A stretch of DNA of 34,755 bases from Vibrio mytili (GTDB lineage: Bacteria > Pseudomonadota > Gammaproteobacteria > Enterobacterales > Vibrionaceae). A program made the position numbers and the translations under genes. The stretch lies in NCBI RefSeq assembly GCF_000830505.1, contig NZ_JXOK01000073.1, forward strand, positions 1 to 34,755, given 5' to 3'. The notes below the pieces were generated by a model. That model saw only the letters and a list, made by a program, of their open reading frames with translations. It searched no databases and had not been told where the DNA came from. Positions 7,570 through 14,912 of the stretch are shown in pieces; the stretch's first letter is position 1; each line of letters starts with the position of its first letter.

Positions 7570-9360
7570 CTAGCTGTGTGCTACAGGTAGCGTTGCCTGA
7601 CGAAGCCACTCTTTCACATCACCTTCAACAAGTGGGCTGATCTCATCCCATACTTTCTGATGGTAATCATTTAGCCAAGCAAGCTCTGGACGAGTTAGCA
7701 TATCAACGTTGATGTTGCGTTTATCGATTGGGCAACGCGTCAATGACTCAAAAGATAAAACAGAGAAGTCACCTTGCGTCGGCGTTTCTACGACCAGTTC
7801 AAGGTTTTCAATGCGGATACCAAATGCGTCGGCACGGTAGTAACCAGGTTCATTGGATAGCACCATACCTTCGAGCAGTGGAACGTCGATTTGTCTCTTA
7901 GAGATGCTTGCAGGTCCCTCGTGCACACTCAAGAAGTGACCGACACCATGACCTGTACCATGGTCATAATCATATCCTTCAGCCCAAAGATGCTGACGTG
8001 CTAGCGTATCAATTTGATATCCTCGCGTGCCTTTTGGGAAGCGAGCACGTGCAACGCCTATGTGCCCTTTGAGCGCTAGTGTGAACTGTTTGATCATTTC
8101 TGCTGAAGGCTGACCAATCGCAATGGTACGTGTAATGTCAGTGGTGCCGTCCAGGTATTGACCGCCTGAGTCGACCAGGTAAAGCGTATTCATTTCTAGC
8201 TTACCGGGTACAGCTTGGTTTTCGTGATTGTAGTGACACATTGCCGCATTACTGCCAGCGGCAGAAATCGTATCGAAGCTCAAGTCTTTTAAGGTTGGGT
8301 CTTCTTTGCGGAAGGCTTCAAGCCTATCAGAGAGGGTTGCTTCATCATGAAGGTGACCTGCCGCGACTTCAGCGTCTAACCAACATAAGAATTTGCTCAT
8401 CGCTACGCCATCGCGAATATGACATGCTTTCATGCCCGCAATTTCCACTGGGTTTTTCGCTGCTTTTGGTAGCAAGCATGGATCGGCCGCAGCAACGATT
8501 GAGGCACCTGCATTTTGTAATACTAATTTAAACCAGGCATTGCTGATGGCAGGGTCGACGAGCACCTGTTTACCATTCATCGCCTCAAGACGAGATTGAA
8601 GCGCCTCTGGATGATATACCGTAACGCCTGATCCTACGTGGGCATCAAAGTCAGCAGGTAGTCGAGCAGGGTCGAGGAAGTATTCGACAGAGGCATCTGA
8701 ATGAAGAATCGCATGTGATAGTAATACTGGTAAACGAGATACATCTAGGCCGCGAACGTTCAGTAGCCAACAAATTGAATCAAGCGCTGTGATTACCGCG
8801 CTATCTGCACCAGCTTGCGTTACTAACTTTGCCACCTCTGCGCGCTTACTTTCACTTGATTGTCCAACTGTCTCGGTAGGCATTAAACGAACGTCAGAAA
8901 CAACAGGAGCAGGACGGTCATGCCATAGCTCATCAATTGGGTTGCTTACTAGTGTTTTGAGATCGAGTTTTCCTGCTAGTTTACTTTGTGCCATATCAAG
9001 CCAAGCGGAACTGTGCATACGAGGGTCAATGGCGATGGATGCATTGGTGACAAGATTGTTTAGAATCCAATCTAGGGCTGGTTCTTCAATGAGGTGGCGA
9101 TATTCAAACAGATCCGCCGGGACTTGTTTGGTGACCTGAACGGTGTAGCGGCCATCAACAAAAATGGCGGCTTTGTCTTTGGTGACGACTGCTGCACCAG
9201 CCGAACCAGTAAAGCCAGTGAGCCAATGTAAACGCTCGTTATGAGCTGGAACGTACTCACCTAAATACTCATCTTCGTGTGGAATGAGTAGGGCATCAAT
9301 ATTATGTTGGATAAGCCATTCGCGAATTGCATTCACGCGACTTTGGGTATCATTATGCAT
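7570..9360 (-). CDS. Xaa-Pro aminopeptidase (M24B family)
   Basis: This cytosolic metallopeptidase removes an N-terminal residue preceding proline. At 596 residues it matches the longer, XPNPEP1-like branch rather than the roughly 440-residue E. coli PepP. It has two creatinase-type N-terminal domains and a C-terminal pita-bread domain. Metal-binding segments are visible: LVDSGGQYLDGTTDITRT (two Asp), GTGHGVGHFLSVHEGP (His) and LSNEPGYYRADAFGIRIENLEL (two Glu). The start was set at minus-strand ATG 9360 (MHNDTQSRVNAIREWL) with an AAGGAA site 8 nt upstream; the longer open frame to 9528 adds non-family residues. The adjacent LysR gene lies upstream on the same strand, 183 nt away. Confidence 0.92.
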   Translation of the reverse strand: MHNDTQSRVNAIREWLIQHNIDALLIPHEDEYLGEYVPAHNERLHWLTGFTGSAGAAVVTKDKAAIFVDGRYTVQVTKQVPADLFEYRHLIEEPALDWILNNLVTNASIAIDPRMHSSAWLDMAQSKLAGKLDLKTLVSNPIDELWHDRPAPVVSDVRLMPTETVGQSSESKRAEVAKLVTQAGADSAVITALDSICWLLNVRGLDVSRLPVLLSHAILHSDASVEYFLDPARLPADFDAHVGSGVTVYHPEALQSRLEAMNGKQVLVDPAISNAWFKLVLQNAGASIVAAADPCLLPKAAKNPVEIAGMKACHIRDGVAMSKFLCWLDAEVAAGHLHDEATLSDRLEAFRKEDPTLKDLSFDTISAAGSNAAMCHYNHENQAVPGKLEMNTLYLVDSGGQYLDGTTDITRTIAIGQPSAEMIKQFTLALKGHIGVARARFPKGTRGYQIDTLARQHLWAEGYDYDHGTGHGVGHFLSVHEGPASISKRQIDVPLLEGMVLSNEPGYYRADAFGIRIENLELVVETPTQGDFSVLSFESLTRCPIDKRNINVDMLTRPELAWLNDYHQKVWDEISPLVEGDVKEWLRQATLPVAHS

Positions 9361-9543
9361 CTGTGTTATTCCTTCAATTAGCGCTCCTTTATGCTCAGGT
9401 GTGGCGCTGTTTCCCTTTACTCGTGCGACTGATTTAAATCGAAAGTGCAAACAAGGTTGCAACAGACCAAAGATGAGCCAAAAAGGACTTTCACTGATTA
9501 AGCTACTCATTTTATTTGCTGATCGCAAACAGAGTCCGAGCTT

Positions 9544-10485
9544 TTATCTAAGATGATCGGTTTTTTGCGTGATCATCGTGCGTAGCCAGCTTAACGCCGG
9601 GTCGTTTTCTCTATCTCTGTGCCAAAATAAAGTGTATGCCATAGGTGGAAATTCGAGTGGCAGCGGCACAACTGCTAAGTCCAGTTGCTTTGCTGCGAGT
9701 TGAACGAAATGGCTCGGTGCGGTGAAAATAAAATCGGTATAGGAACATAAACTGGCTGCGCTGTTGAAGTCTGGCACCGTTACTGCAATGTCTCTCTCTA
9801 CACCAAGGTCAGCCAGACGATAATCAAGTAGCCAGCGATCGTTGCCATCACAGCGAACTTGTACATGCCGTAGGGCTAAGTAGGCCTCAAGGTTCCACTT
9901 TTGGTTTAGTGCCGGGTGGTTCTTGCGGACAACGCACATCTGATGGTCACGATAGATTTCTTGTTCGCATATATCATCCGGAGGTAACAAGGTCAGTTTT
10001 GCGTCATTAATGTCGATGTCTTTACCCGTTAAACCTAAATCTAGTTCGCCACGTTGCAGCATTTTAAACGTGTTGTCTGACCAAGGATGGGTACTGATCG
10101 TGACGGCTGGCGCCTGTTGAAAGATAGCCGGTAAAAAGTGTGGCAAGATGAGAGGATAAACACTTTCTACTGCAGCAATTTGAAATCGATACTCACTGCT
10201 TTGTGGAGAAAACTCTTCCGGTTGTGTGAGTACTTCGAGTTGATTGATCAACAGATCCAGTTTTGGTTTGAGGAATAAAGAGCGGGGTGTGGGCGTCAAA
10301 CCGTGCGAGTTTCGTGTGAACAAAGGGTCGTCGAATTGGGTGCGCAACTTAGCTAATGATTTACTGACTGCCGATTGGCTAAGACAGAGCCGGTGGGCGG
10401 CGCGTGTAACATTTAACTCTTCCATCAGGATTTTAAAACAAACCAATAGATTCAGGTCAATACGTGCGAGTTTTTCTACATTCAT
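9544..10485 (-). CDS. LysR-family transcriptional regulator
   Basis: The 313-residue protein has an N-terminal winged helix-turn-helix (ARIDLNLLVCFKILMEELNVTRAAHRLCLSQSAVSKSLAKLR) and a periplasmic-binding-protein-like effector domain from about residue 95. The extended RIDLNLL opening is typical of the NodD/LeuO-like branch of the family. It is transcribed divergently from a Bcr/CflA transporter across a 107-nt gap, an arrangement in which the regulator usually controls the neighbour and itself. The ligand is unknown. No terminator is seen at its 3' end, so read-through into the aminopeptidase gene is possible. Confidence 0.93.
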   Translation of the reverse strand: MNVEKLARIDLNLLVCFKILMEELNVTRAAHRLCLSQSAVSKSLAKLRTQFDDPLFTRNSHGLTPTPRSLFLKPKLDLLINQLEVLTQPEEFSPQSSEYRFQIAAVESVYPLILPHFLPAIFQQAPAVTISTHPWSDNTFKMLQRGELDLGLTGKDIDINDAKLTLLPPDDICEQEIYRDHQMCVVRKNHPALNQKWNLEAYLALRHVQVRCDGNDRWLLDYRLADLGVERDIAVTVPDFNSAASLCSYTDFIFTAPSHFVQLAAKQLDLAVVPLPLEFPPMAYTLFWHRDRENDPALSWLRTMITQKTDHLR

Positions 10486-10538
10486 TATGATTTTCCATTA
10501 AGGAATAATGGTCATGATTATACATCATTTCCATTCAT

Positions 10539-10551
10539 ATCATGAGATGAT
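10539..10551. promoter_or_regulatory. Candidate LysR operator in divergent region
   Basis: ATCAT-GAG-ATGAT is a short perfect inverted repeat between the divergent LysR and transporter genes, about where an LTTR site would lie. This rests on position and symmetry only. Confidence 0.3.
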
Positions 10552-10592
10552 TAAGCTACAGGCAAAAGTTCTTTTGTTATTTGGAGAGTTGC

Positions 10593-11786
10593 GTGTCTGG
10601 CCATATTTCTAACAGCAAAAAGCAAATGGTTTTGCTGACCCTTTTGGTTCTGTTTAGTCCTCTAGCGATAGACATTTACCTACCTGCGTTACCTCTTATT
10701 GCTTCTACATTTCAAGTAGACGATGCGTTGGCGCAAGACACGATCACTTGGTTCTTATTTGCGATGGGTGTCGGGCAGCTGTTTGCTGGCCCTTTGGCAG
10801 ATAAACTTGGACGTCGAACTGTTGCATTGGGTGGTATCACCATCTATGCGATGAGCGCTTTATTGGCGTGGAGTGCTCAAAATATTGAGTGGATGTTGGT
10901 TTCCCGACTGCTACAAGGCTTAGGTGCGTGTGCAACATCGGTAGCAGCCTTTGCAACAGTTCGCGATCTCTTTGGCCCGGAAAAAAGCGGTAAAATGATC
11001 AGCTATCTTAACGGTGCGATTTGTTTTATTCCGGCTTTAGCGCCAATTCTTGGTAGCTGGTTAACTCAGCAGTTTGATTGGCGGGCTAACTTCAGTTTTA
11101 TGGCTGGCTTCGCAGTGCTTTCTGGCACTTTAATGTTTTTTATGATGAAGGAAACCAATCCGACGACAGAAAAACAAGCGGTATTTAAACTTAGCCGTTA
11201 CTGGTCTGTGCTGAGTACGCCTTCGTTTATTTTCCATGCATCATTATGTTTGATGGCGATGGCGGTGATCATCGCGTACGTGACCTCCGCACCTGCTGTC
11301 TTGATGACTGGGATGGGATTGTCGATGAACGAGTTTACTTTTTGGTTTGGTATGAATGCAGTGATCAACATTGCGGCTTGTATGCTGGCACCTAAGTTTA
11401 TGGAGCGTGTTGGCACGCACAACACTTTGGTTACCGGGATCTCGACATTGGGTCTAGCTGGTGTGATCATGCTAATGATGAATGGTCAGAATACGGCATT
11501 GTCTTTTATGCTGCCTATCTTTATGTCTTCAGTGGGTTTTGCATTCATTCTGGGTGCGGCAGCAGGGAAAGCATTGGAGCCGTTTGGTGATAGGGCAGGT
11601 ACAGCCGCAGCATTACTTGGCTTGTTCCAAATGAGTGGTTCAGGATTGCTGGTTGGAACGTTGCAGCGCTTATCTCTTGACCCGCAAACGTTGATCGCAC
11701 TTCATATGTGGGTATTATTACCTGCTCTTGTCATTCTATTTACCAAAACGGGTAAAAATTGGCATGCACGCTTTGCTAAAGCGTAA
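10593..11786 (+). CDS. Bcr/CflA family multidrug efflux MFS transporter
   Basis: This inner-membrane proton-driven antiporter of the DHA1/Bcr-CflA group has about 12 hydrophobic segments in 397 residues. The first helix carries the family signature LAIDIYLPALPLIA; the loop after helix 2 has motif A as GPLADKLGRR, and RLLQGLGAC follows in helix 4. Relatives export bicyclomycin, chloramphenicol, sulfathiazole or dipeptides; the substrate cannot be predicted. I prefer GTG 10593 (VSGHISNSKKQ), preceded by GGAGAG, over an in-frame TTG at 10581. The divergent LysR regulator is the likely controller. No terminator is evident in 11787-11877. Confidence 0.92.
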   Translation: MSGHISNSKKQMVLLTLLVLFSPLAIDIYLPALPLIASTFQVDDALAQDTITWFLFAMGVGQLFAGPLADKLGRRTVALGGITIYAMSALLAWSAQNIEWMLVSRLLQGLGACATSVAAFATVRDLFGPEKSGKMISYLNGAICFIPALAPILGSWLTQQFDWRANFSFMAGFAVLSGTLMFFMMKETNPTTEKQAVFKLSRYWSVLSTPSFIFHASLCLMAMAVIIAYVTSAPAVLMTGMGLSMNEFTFWFGMNAVINIAACMLAPKFMERVGTHNTLVTGISTLGLAGVIMLMMNGQNTALSFMLPIFMSSVGFAFILGAAAGKALEPFGDRAGTAAALLGLFQMSGSGLLVGTLQRLSLDPQTLIALHMWVLLPALVILFTKTGKNWHARFAKA

Positions 11787-11877
11787 ATCAGCGTAATTTG
11801 GTATTTTCCAATGTCAGTAAGGCGTGTATATTTGTCGCTCAGACTTTCTCTGACACCATAATGGAATTCAAAAAGTA

Positions 11878-12162
11878 ATGTCTTTAACCACGTATGAAAT
11901 GGCTCGTATCTTAGAGCAGATGGAAGAATCACCTGAAAAAGTGATGTTTGGTAAGTTGCTTAATGAGTTGGGTAATCAAAGCTCCGAGCGTATTCGCAGC
12001 GCGGCAAAGCAAGTTCCTTTGCCTATTCTACGTGATATCGTGTATCAATTTCAGCAAGTGATTGAATCGCGTAAAGGCGAACAAGTTGAATTGCTGGCGA
12101 AAGACATTGCCCAAAAAGGCATTTCAGCAGACGACTTATTAGCTTACCTGAATAAACAGTAA
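11878..12162 (+). CDS. Small helical protein of unknown function
   Basis: The 94-residue product is rich in charged residues and predicted to be mostly helical, with no signal peptide or membrane segment. I do not recognise the family. The C-terminal pattern (VELLAKDIAQKGISADDLLAYL) has the look of small nucleoid- or DNA-associated proteins, but that is only an impression. The start at ATG 11878 has a weak ribosome-binding site (AAAAAGT). It is followed directly by a strong hairpin terminator, which supports it as a real single gene. It overlaps neither neighbour. Confidence 0.8.
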   Translation: MSLTTYEMARILEQMEESPEKVMFGKLLNELGNQSSERIRSAAKQVPLPILRDIVYQFQQVIESRKGEQVELLAKDIAQKGISADDLLAYLNKQ

Positions 12163-12164
12163 AC

Positions 12165-12191
12165 AATTCCCGCAACTGCGGGGATTTTTTT
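12165..12191 (+). terminator. Intrinsic terminator after the 94-aa gene
   Basis: AATTCCCGCA and TGCGGGGATT form a stem of about 10 bp (one wobble) followed by a run of T reaching 12191. The convergent doxX gene stops at 12190-12192, so the element overlaps its stop codon. The minus-strand T-run is weak. Confidence 0.88.
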
Positions 12192-12658
12192 ATCCAGTCA
12201 ATTTACGGTTAATAAATTGGTCGACAGAGACTCGCCCTGGTCCCCATACAATGACGATTAACATCATTAACCCCCAAAACTGGTGATCATAGAAACCTTT
12301 TTCCCATAATAAAGGGTAAGAAAGGACCGCGACAATGTTAAACATAAAGAGAACCGCAGCCATTGGGCGTGTCATCAAACCAAGGACTAAGAATACGGGC
12401 AGAACCAATTCGGCTATCGTACCTAGATAAGCAGCGAGATACCATGGCAAGAATGGCACTTGGTACTCCAACTCAAATAAATAAAGCGTGCTATCCCAGG
12501 ATGAAATTTTGAGCAGCCCTGATGAGCAGCCCTGAATGGAAGAATACCCACGCAACCCATAAGCGGCAAAATAGCAGCAACAAAGTGGCAACGCCATTTT
12601 GTAGAATATGGTTCCACTGCTCATATTTATAAACCAAGTTCTTTAGCGCATCTGTCAT
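12190..12658 (-). pseudogene. DoxX-family membrane protein, disrupted by 13-bp duplication
   Basis: The product is a small four-helix inner-membrane protein of the DoxX/DUF4166-like group, commonly the last gene in DUF2282-DUF692-DUF2063 operons. The true start is ATG 12658 (MTDALKNLVYKYEQW), behind GGAGTGCGT. The frame runs to FFHSGLL and then meets a perfect tandem duplication of TGAGCAGCCCTGA (12510-12522 and 12523-12535). This shifts the frame and stops it after 55 residues. Removing one copy restores FFHSGLLKISSWDSTLYLFELEYQVPFLPW and a 151-residue protein of normal length. The remaining frame to 12190 contains three hydrophobic helices. It could be a real mutation, a slippage-reversible switch or an assembly artefact. 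Confidence 0.88.
12510..12535. repeat. 13-bp tandem duplication inside doxX
   Basis: Two perfect adjacent copies of TGAGCAGCCCTGA. Thirteen is not a multiple of three, so one extra copy breaks the doxX reading frame. Confidence 0.97.
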
Positions 12659-12667
12659 ACGCACTCC

Positions 12668-13426
12668 TTACTGTCCTTTTAGCGTATATCCGCTTATTAA
12701 GTCGAGAGTGAAAATATGATTGAGTTGAGCGAATAAAGCTTGTGGGATTTCACTCAAACTGAGTTCTTTTTCTAACGCACGCAGTAACTGGAATGCGTCA
12801 GGATTCAGGGCATGGCATGTCACGTCACCATTACTTTGAGTCGCAATCACGCCTTGTTGCAATTGATTGATATTGAGCTGTTCAAAATCTTGTCGCTGAA
12901 TTGCATGAAAGAGATCAATCACCGCGTAGTTAGAGTCAAAGTGGCGGCTTCCGGTGCGTAAGTGAAATACAAGGTGAGGTTGCTGTTCTTCAGTCACATT
13001 AGTCAGTGCAGACAGAGGCATAAGATTTAGGGGGGCGATTTGCTCACCATATACTTGTCGAGCTAAGTCCATACTCCATTCAAACCGAGCGACTTCAGGT
13101 ATATAGGGCGCATGAGTCATTACTTGGCTGAACTGCATAATAGTATCTTGAAAGCCCGCACCATAATGCACGACATTGCCTTCTTCTAGCGGATGAGAAA
13201 GAACGTGTTGACGAGCGATTTGCGAGAAGCACTCTTCTCCAACTAGCGCGTTAATCATCGGATAGGTTGCGGCTAATATTTCACTTAAGCTGATGACAAA
13301 GTTGTTGCGGTAAATCTGCATCCGTTTGTCAGCAGTAAACTTGTCGCTCATGATATCGCATTCTTCACCGAGTGCCTGATAGTGAAGGGCTTTAGCAAAT
13401 TGATTCTGTAAGGTCGCGAGATTCAT
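12668..13426 (-). CDS. bufC: DUF2063 protein, partner of the MNIO enzyme (BufC type)
   Basis: The 252-residue protein starts with a DUF2063 domain: the segments LQNQFAKALHY, RMQIYRNNFVISLSEILAATYPMI and the following VGEECFSQIARQHV are typical. The C-terminal half is a less conserved domain. In bufferin and related pathways this protein is the dedicated partner of the MNIO enzyme and helps present the precursor peptide. Its ATG at 13426 overlaps the stop of the upstream gene (ATGA), indicating translational coupling. DoxX follows 9 nt downstream. The assignment rests on domain resemblance and operon position. Confidence 0.9.
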   Translation of the reverse strand: MNLATLQNQFAKALHYQALGEECDIMSDKFTADKRMQIYRNNFVISLSEILAATYPMINALVGEECFSQIARQHVLSHPLEEGNVVHYGAGFQDTIMQFSQVMTHAPYIPEVARFEWSMDLARQVYGEQIAPLNLMPLSALTNVTEEQQPHLVFHLRTGSRHFDSNYAVIDLFHAIQRQDFEQLNINQLQQGVIATQSNGDVTCHALNPDAFQLLRALEKELSLSEIPQALFAQLNHIFTLDLISGYTLKGQ

Positions 13427-14295
13427 GACGCTTTCCTTTTGTTTTTTTGCCCGAGCGAATTGTCATTTCTAAGCAATAACGAGGACGCTTTTTCTGCTTC
13501 GCCAAGTAATATTTCTGGCGCTGGAATATCTAAATCCCATTCAATTAATGTATGTCGAGGTCCATGTTTTCGTATCCAATTGGCGAACAGTTGCCATACC
13601 TCATCACTGACTGGACGACTGTGAGTATCAATCCAAATTTCGCCTTGATCTAACTGTTTGATGGTAAAACCTGCCAAATGAATTTCGTCGACTTTATCGG
13701 CCGGAATCGCATCTAAGTATGTACCGCAATCAAAACCGTGATTAAAGGCGGAGACATACACGTTATTTAAGTCGAGCAATAAACGGCAGTCAGTGCGCTT
13801 TTGTACCTCGGTAAGAAACTCCCATTCGCTGATGGTTGAATGGTGAAATTTCACATAGCTAGAAGGGTTCTCAATTAAGATTTCACGTTGTAGATGTTCT
13901 TGGACTTCGAGCACATTACGAGTGAAGACTTGCAATGCCTCTTCCGTGTAGGGTAATGGAAGCAGGTCATTGAAGTAATGGCCACCATTTTCACTCCAGC
14001 TTAAATGATCAGAGACGAAGATGGGATCAATCGCATTGATGAGCGCGTTCAGTTGAGTTAAGTGTTTGGTGTTCACACGAGCTATCGAACCCAACGATAA
14101 ACCAATCCCGTGACAGCTGATTTGGTATTGCTCTCGCAAGATGTGCAGGTGTCGGCGCTCGGCTGTATTGGGTTGAAAATAGTTCTCGCTGTGAATTTCT
14201 AACCAAGACAGATCAGGTTTGTGTTGGCTGAAGTAGTTTAGGTGAGGGGATCGTAATCCTACGCCTGAAAGAGAGTGATAAGTCTGATGTTTCAC
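13423..14295 (-). CDS. bufB: Multinuclear non-heme iron oxidase (DUF692/MNIO, BufB type)
   Basis: This 290-residue TIM-barrel belongs to DUF692, the MNIO family that uses two or three iron ions to modify cysteines in ribosomal peptides. Conserved metal-site segments are visible: SWLEIHSENYF, SCHGIGLSLGS, FVSDHLSW, LIENPSSYV, LLLDLNNVYVSAFNHG, DEIHLAGF and WIDTHSRPVSDEVW. The open frame extends to 14523, but the family begins near HQTYHSLSGVGLRSPH. GTG 14295 is therefore chosen, six bases after AAGGAG; the upstream 76 residues overlap bufA and look random. The GTG falls inside a parS site. The likely substrate is the adjacent Cys-containing peptide, and the gene is coupled to bufC. Confidence 0.93.
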   Translation of the reverse strand: MKHQTYHSLSGVGLRSPHLNYFSQHKPDLSWLEIHSENYFQPNTAERRHLHILREQYQISCHGIGLSLGSIARVNTKHLTQLNALINAIDPIFVSDHLSWSENGGHYFNDLLPLPYTEEALQVFTRNVLEVQEHLQREILIENPSSYVKFHHSTISEWEFLTEVQKRTDCRLLLDLNNVYVSAFNHGFDCGTYLDAIPADKVDEIHLAGFTIKQLDQGEIWIDTHSRPVSDEVWQLFANWIRKHGPRHTLIEWDLDIPAPEILLGEAEKASSLLLRNDNSLGQKNKRKAS

Positions 14296-14303
14296 GTGAA
14301 ACT
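14288..14303. promoter_or_regulatory. parS site overlapping the bufB start codon
   Basis: TGTTTCACGTGAAACT matches the parS consensus at 15 of 16 positions, with the 14-bp core palindrome intact. It contains the GTG start codon of bufB (14293-14295 as read from the minus strand) and touches the spacer after its AAGGAG. Confidence 0.88.
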
Positions 14304-14331
14304 CCTTACTCGAGTGGCGAAACGAGCAGGG

Positions 14332-14351
14332 GGGTGGTACAGCGTACCCCC
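14332..14351 (-). promoter_or_regulatory. GC-rich hairpin between bufA and bufB
   Basis: GGG-T-GGTAC (14332-14340), loop AGC, GTACCCCC (14344-14351) form an 8-bp stem with one bulge in the 76-nt gap between precursor and enzyme genes. No T-run follows in the minus direction, so it is more likely an RNA-stabilising or processing stem than a full terminator. Such an element would let the precursor mRNA accumulate above the enzyme mRNA (inference). Confidence 0.5.
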
Positions 14352-14371
14352 TTGCAAGCAAAGCAATGAAG

Positions 14372-14632
14372 TTACGACCCCATGGTATTGCCACCCACCA
14401 ATTTGTCACACAATCCTTTAGGAACGACAACAAAGGCATCTTTTTGGTTGTCTTCTTTAGAGGTGCCCGCGCAAGAGCTGTTTTTAGTTGCACAGTCATT
14501 CTTACCGGCTTTTGCCACGCCATAACACTTTTCTTTCTCTGAGGCGACAGCAGGTGCTGCAGTCAGCATGGTGCCACCAAGAGCGATAAGACCAGTAACA
14601 GCGGCAGTAACTGCAAGGTTCGACTTTTTCAT
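14372..14632 (-). CDS. bufA: Bufferin-type precursor peptide (DUF2282)
   Basis: The 86-residue peptide has a clear Sec signal (MKKSNLAVTAAVTGLIALGGTMLTAAPAVA, likely cut after residue 30). It is followed by a short mature part with four cysteines at 36, 47, 54 and 75 in the DUF2282 pattern: EKCYGVAKAGKNDC, SSCAGTS, then VPKGLC near the end. Family members called bufferins are exported copper-binding RiPPs in which an MNIO enzyme turns cysteines into thiooxazole-type heterocycles. ATG 14632 follows AGAGGAAAT; the frame upstream of it is unlikely to be translated. It is the first gene of the operon. The ECF sigma/anti-sigma pair that often accompanies such operons is not in this window. Confidence 0.92.
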   Translation of the reverse strand: MKKSNLAVTAAVTGLIALGGTMLTAAPAVASEKEKCYGVAKAGKNDCATKNSSCAGTSKEDNQKDAFVVVPKGLCDKLVGGNTMGS

Positions 14633-14670
14633 AATAATTTCCTCTGAGTGATTTCCTTTTACTTTCGTCA

Positions 14671-14686
14671 GGCAAGTCGATTTGCC
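14671..14686. promoter_or_regulatory. Near-palindrome upstream of bufA
   Basis: GGCAAGTCGATTTGCC is a 16-bp palindrome with a single mismatched pair, 39-54 nt before the bufA start. It may be an operator or a 5' mRNA stem. The promoter of bufA could not be identified with confidence; an ECF-type promoter would be hard to see by eye. Confidence 0.3.
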
Positions 14687-14873
14687 GTTTGGCGTACAAC
14701 CTTTATCCACTTGCTTAAACTAAAAGATAGAGATGAGGCAGAAAAACTTTCATGAAAATAGTCGTAGCAAATGAAATTTTATTGGTTAACCTTGCCAACT
14801 ATTTGAATAAAAGATTAAAAAACAGCGAATTTTTTTATCAAGTTTTGTCTAAACAGCACCCGGTTGTTTAGGT

Positions 14874-14903
14874 TATAATCGGTTTTTATGTATAAATAAC
14901 CAG
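14874..14903 (+). promoter_or_regulatory. uvrD promoter -10 and LexA-like box
   Basis: A -10 hexamer TATAAT is at 14874-14879; no good -35 is seen at normal spacing. Just downstream, ATGTATAAATAACCAG (14888-14903) matches 13 of 16 positions of my recollection of the E. coli uvrD LexA operator CTGTATATATACCCAG, at the expected place over the transcription start. SOS control of uvrD is well established in E. coli. Confidence 0.5.
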
Positions 14904-14912
14904 TAGCTCATC

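Noticed and set aside
8241..9139. Plus-strand frames of 96 and 116 codons opposite the aminopeptidase
   Set aside because: Both are antisense shadows of a gene with intact catalytic motifs.
12423..12617. Separate small Cys-rich peptide gene near doxX
   Set aside because: Its sequence is the out-of-frame reading of doxX around the 13-bp duplication, not a RiPP precursor.
14296..14523. N-terminal extension of the MNIO protein by 76 residues
   Set aside because: It overlaps bufA in another frame, is unlike the DUF692 start, and a well-placed AAGGAG precedes GTG 14295.
14633..14760. ECF-sigma promoter for bufA
   Set aside because: Searched because such operons are often ECF-controlled; no -35/-10 pair was convincing enough to report.
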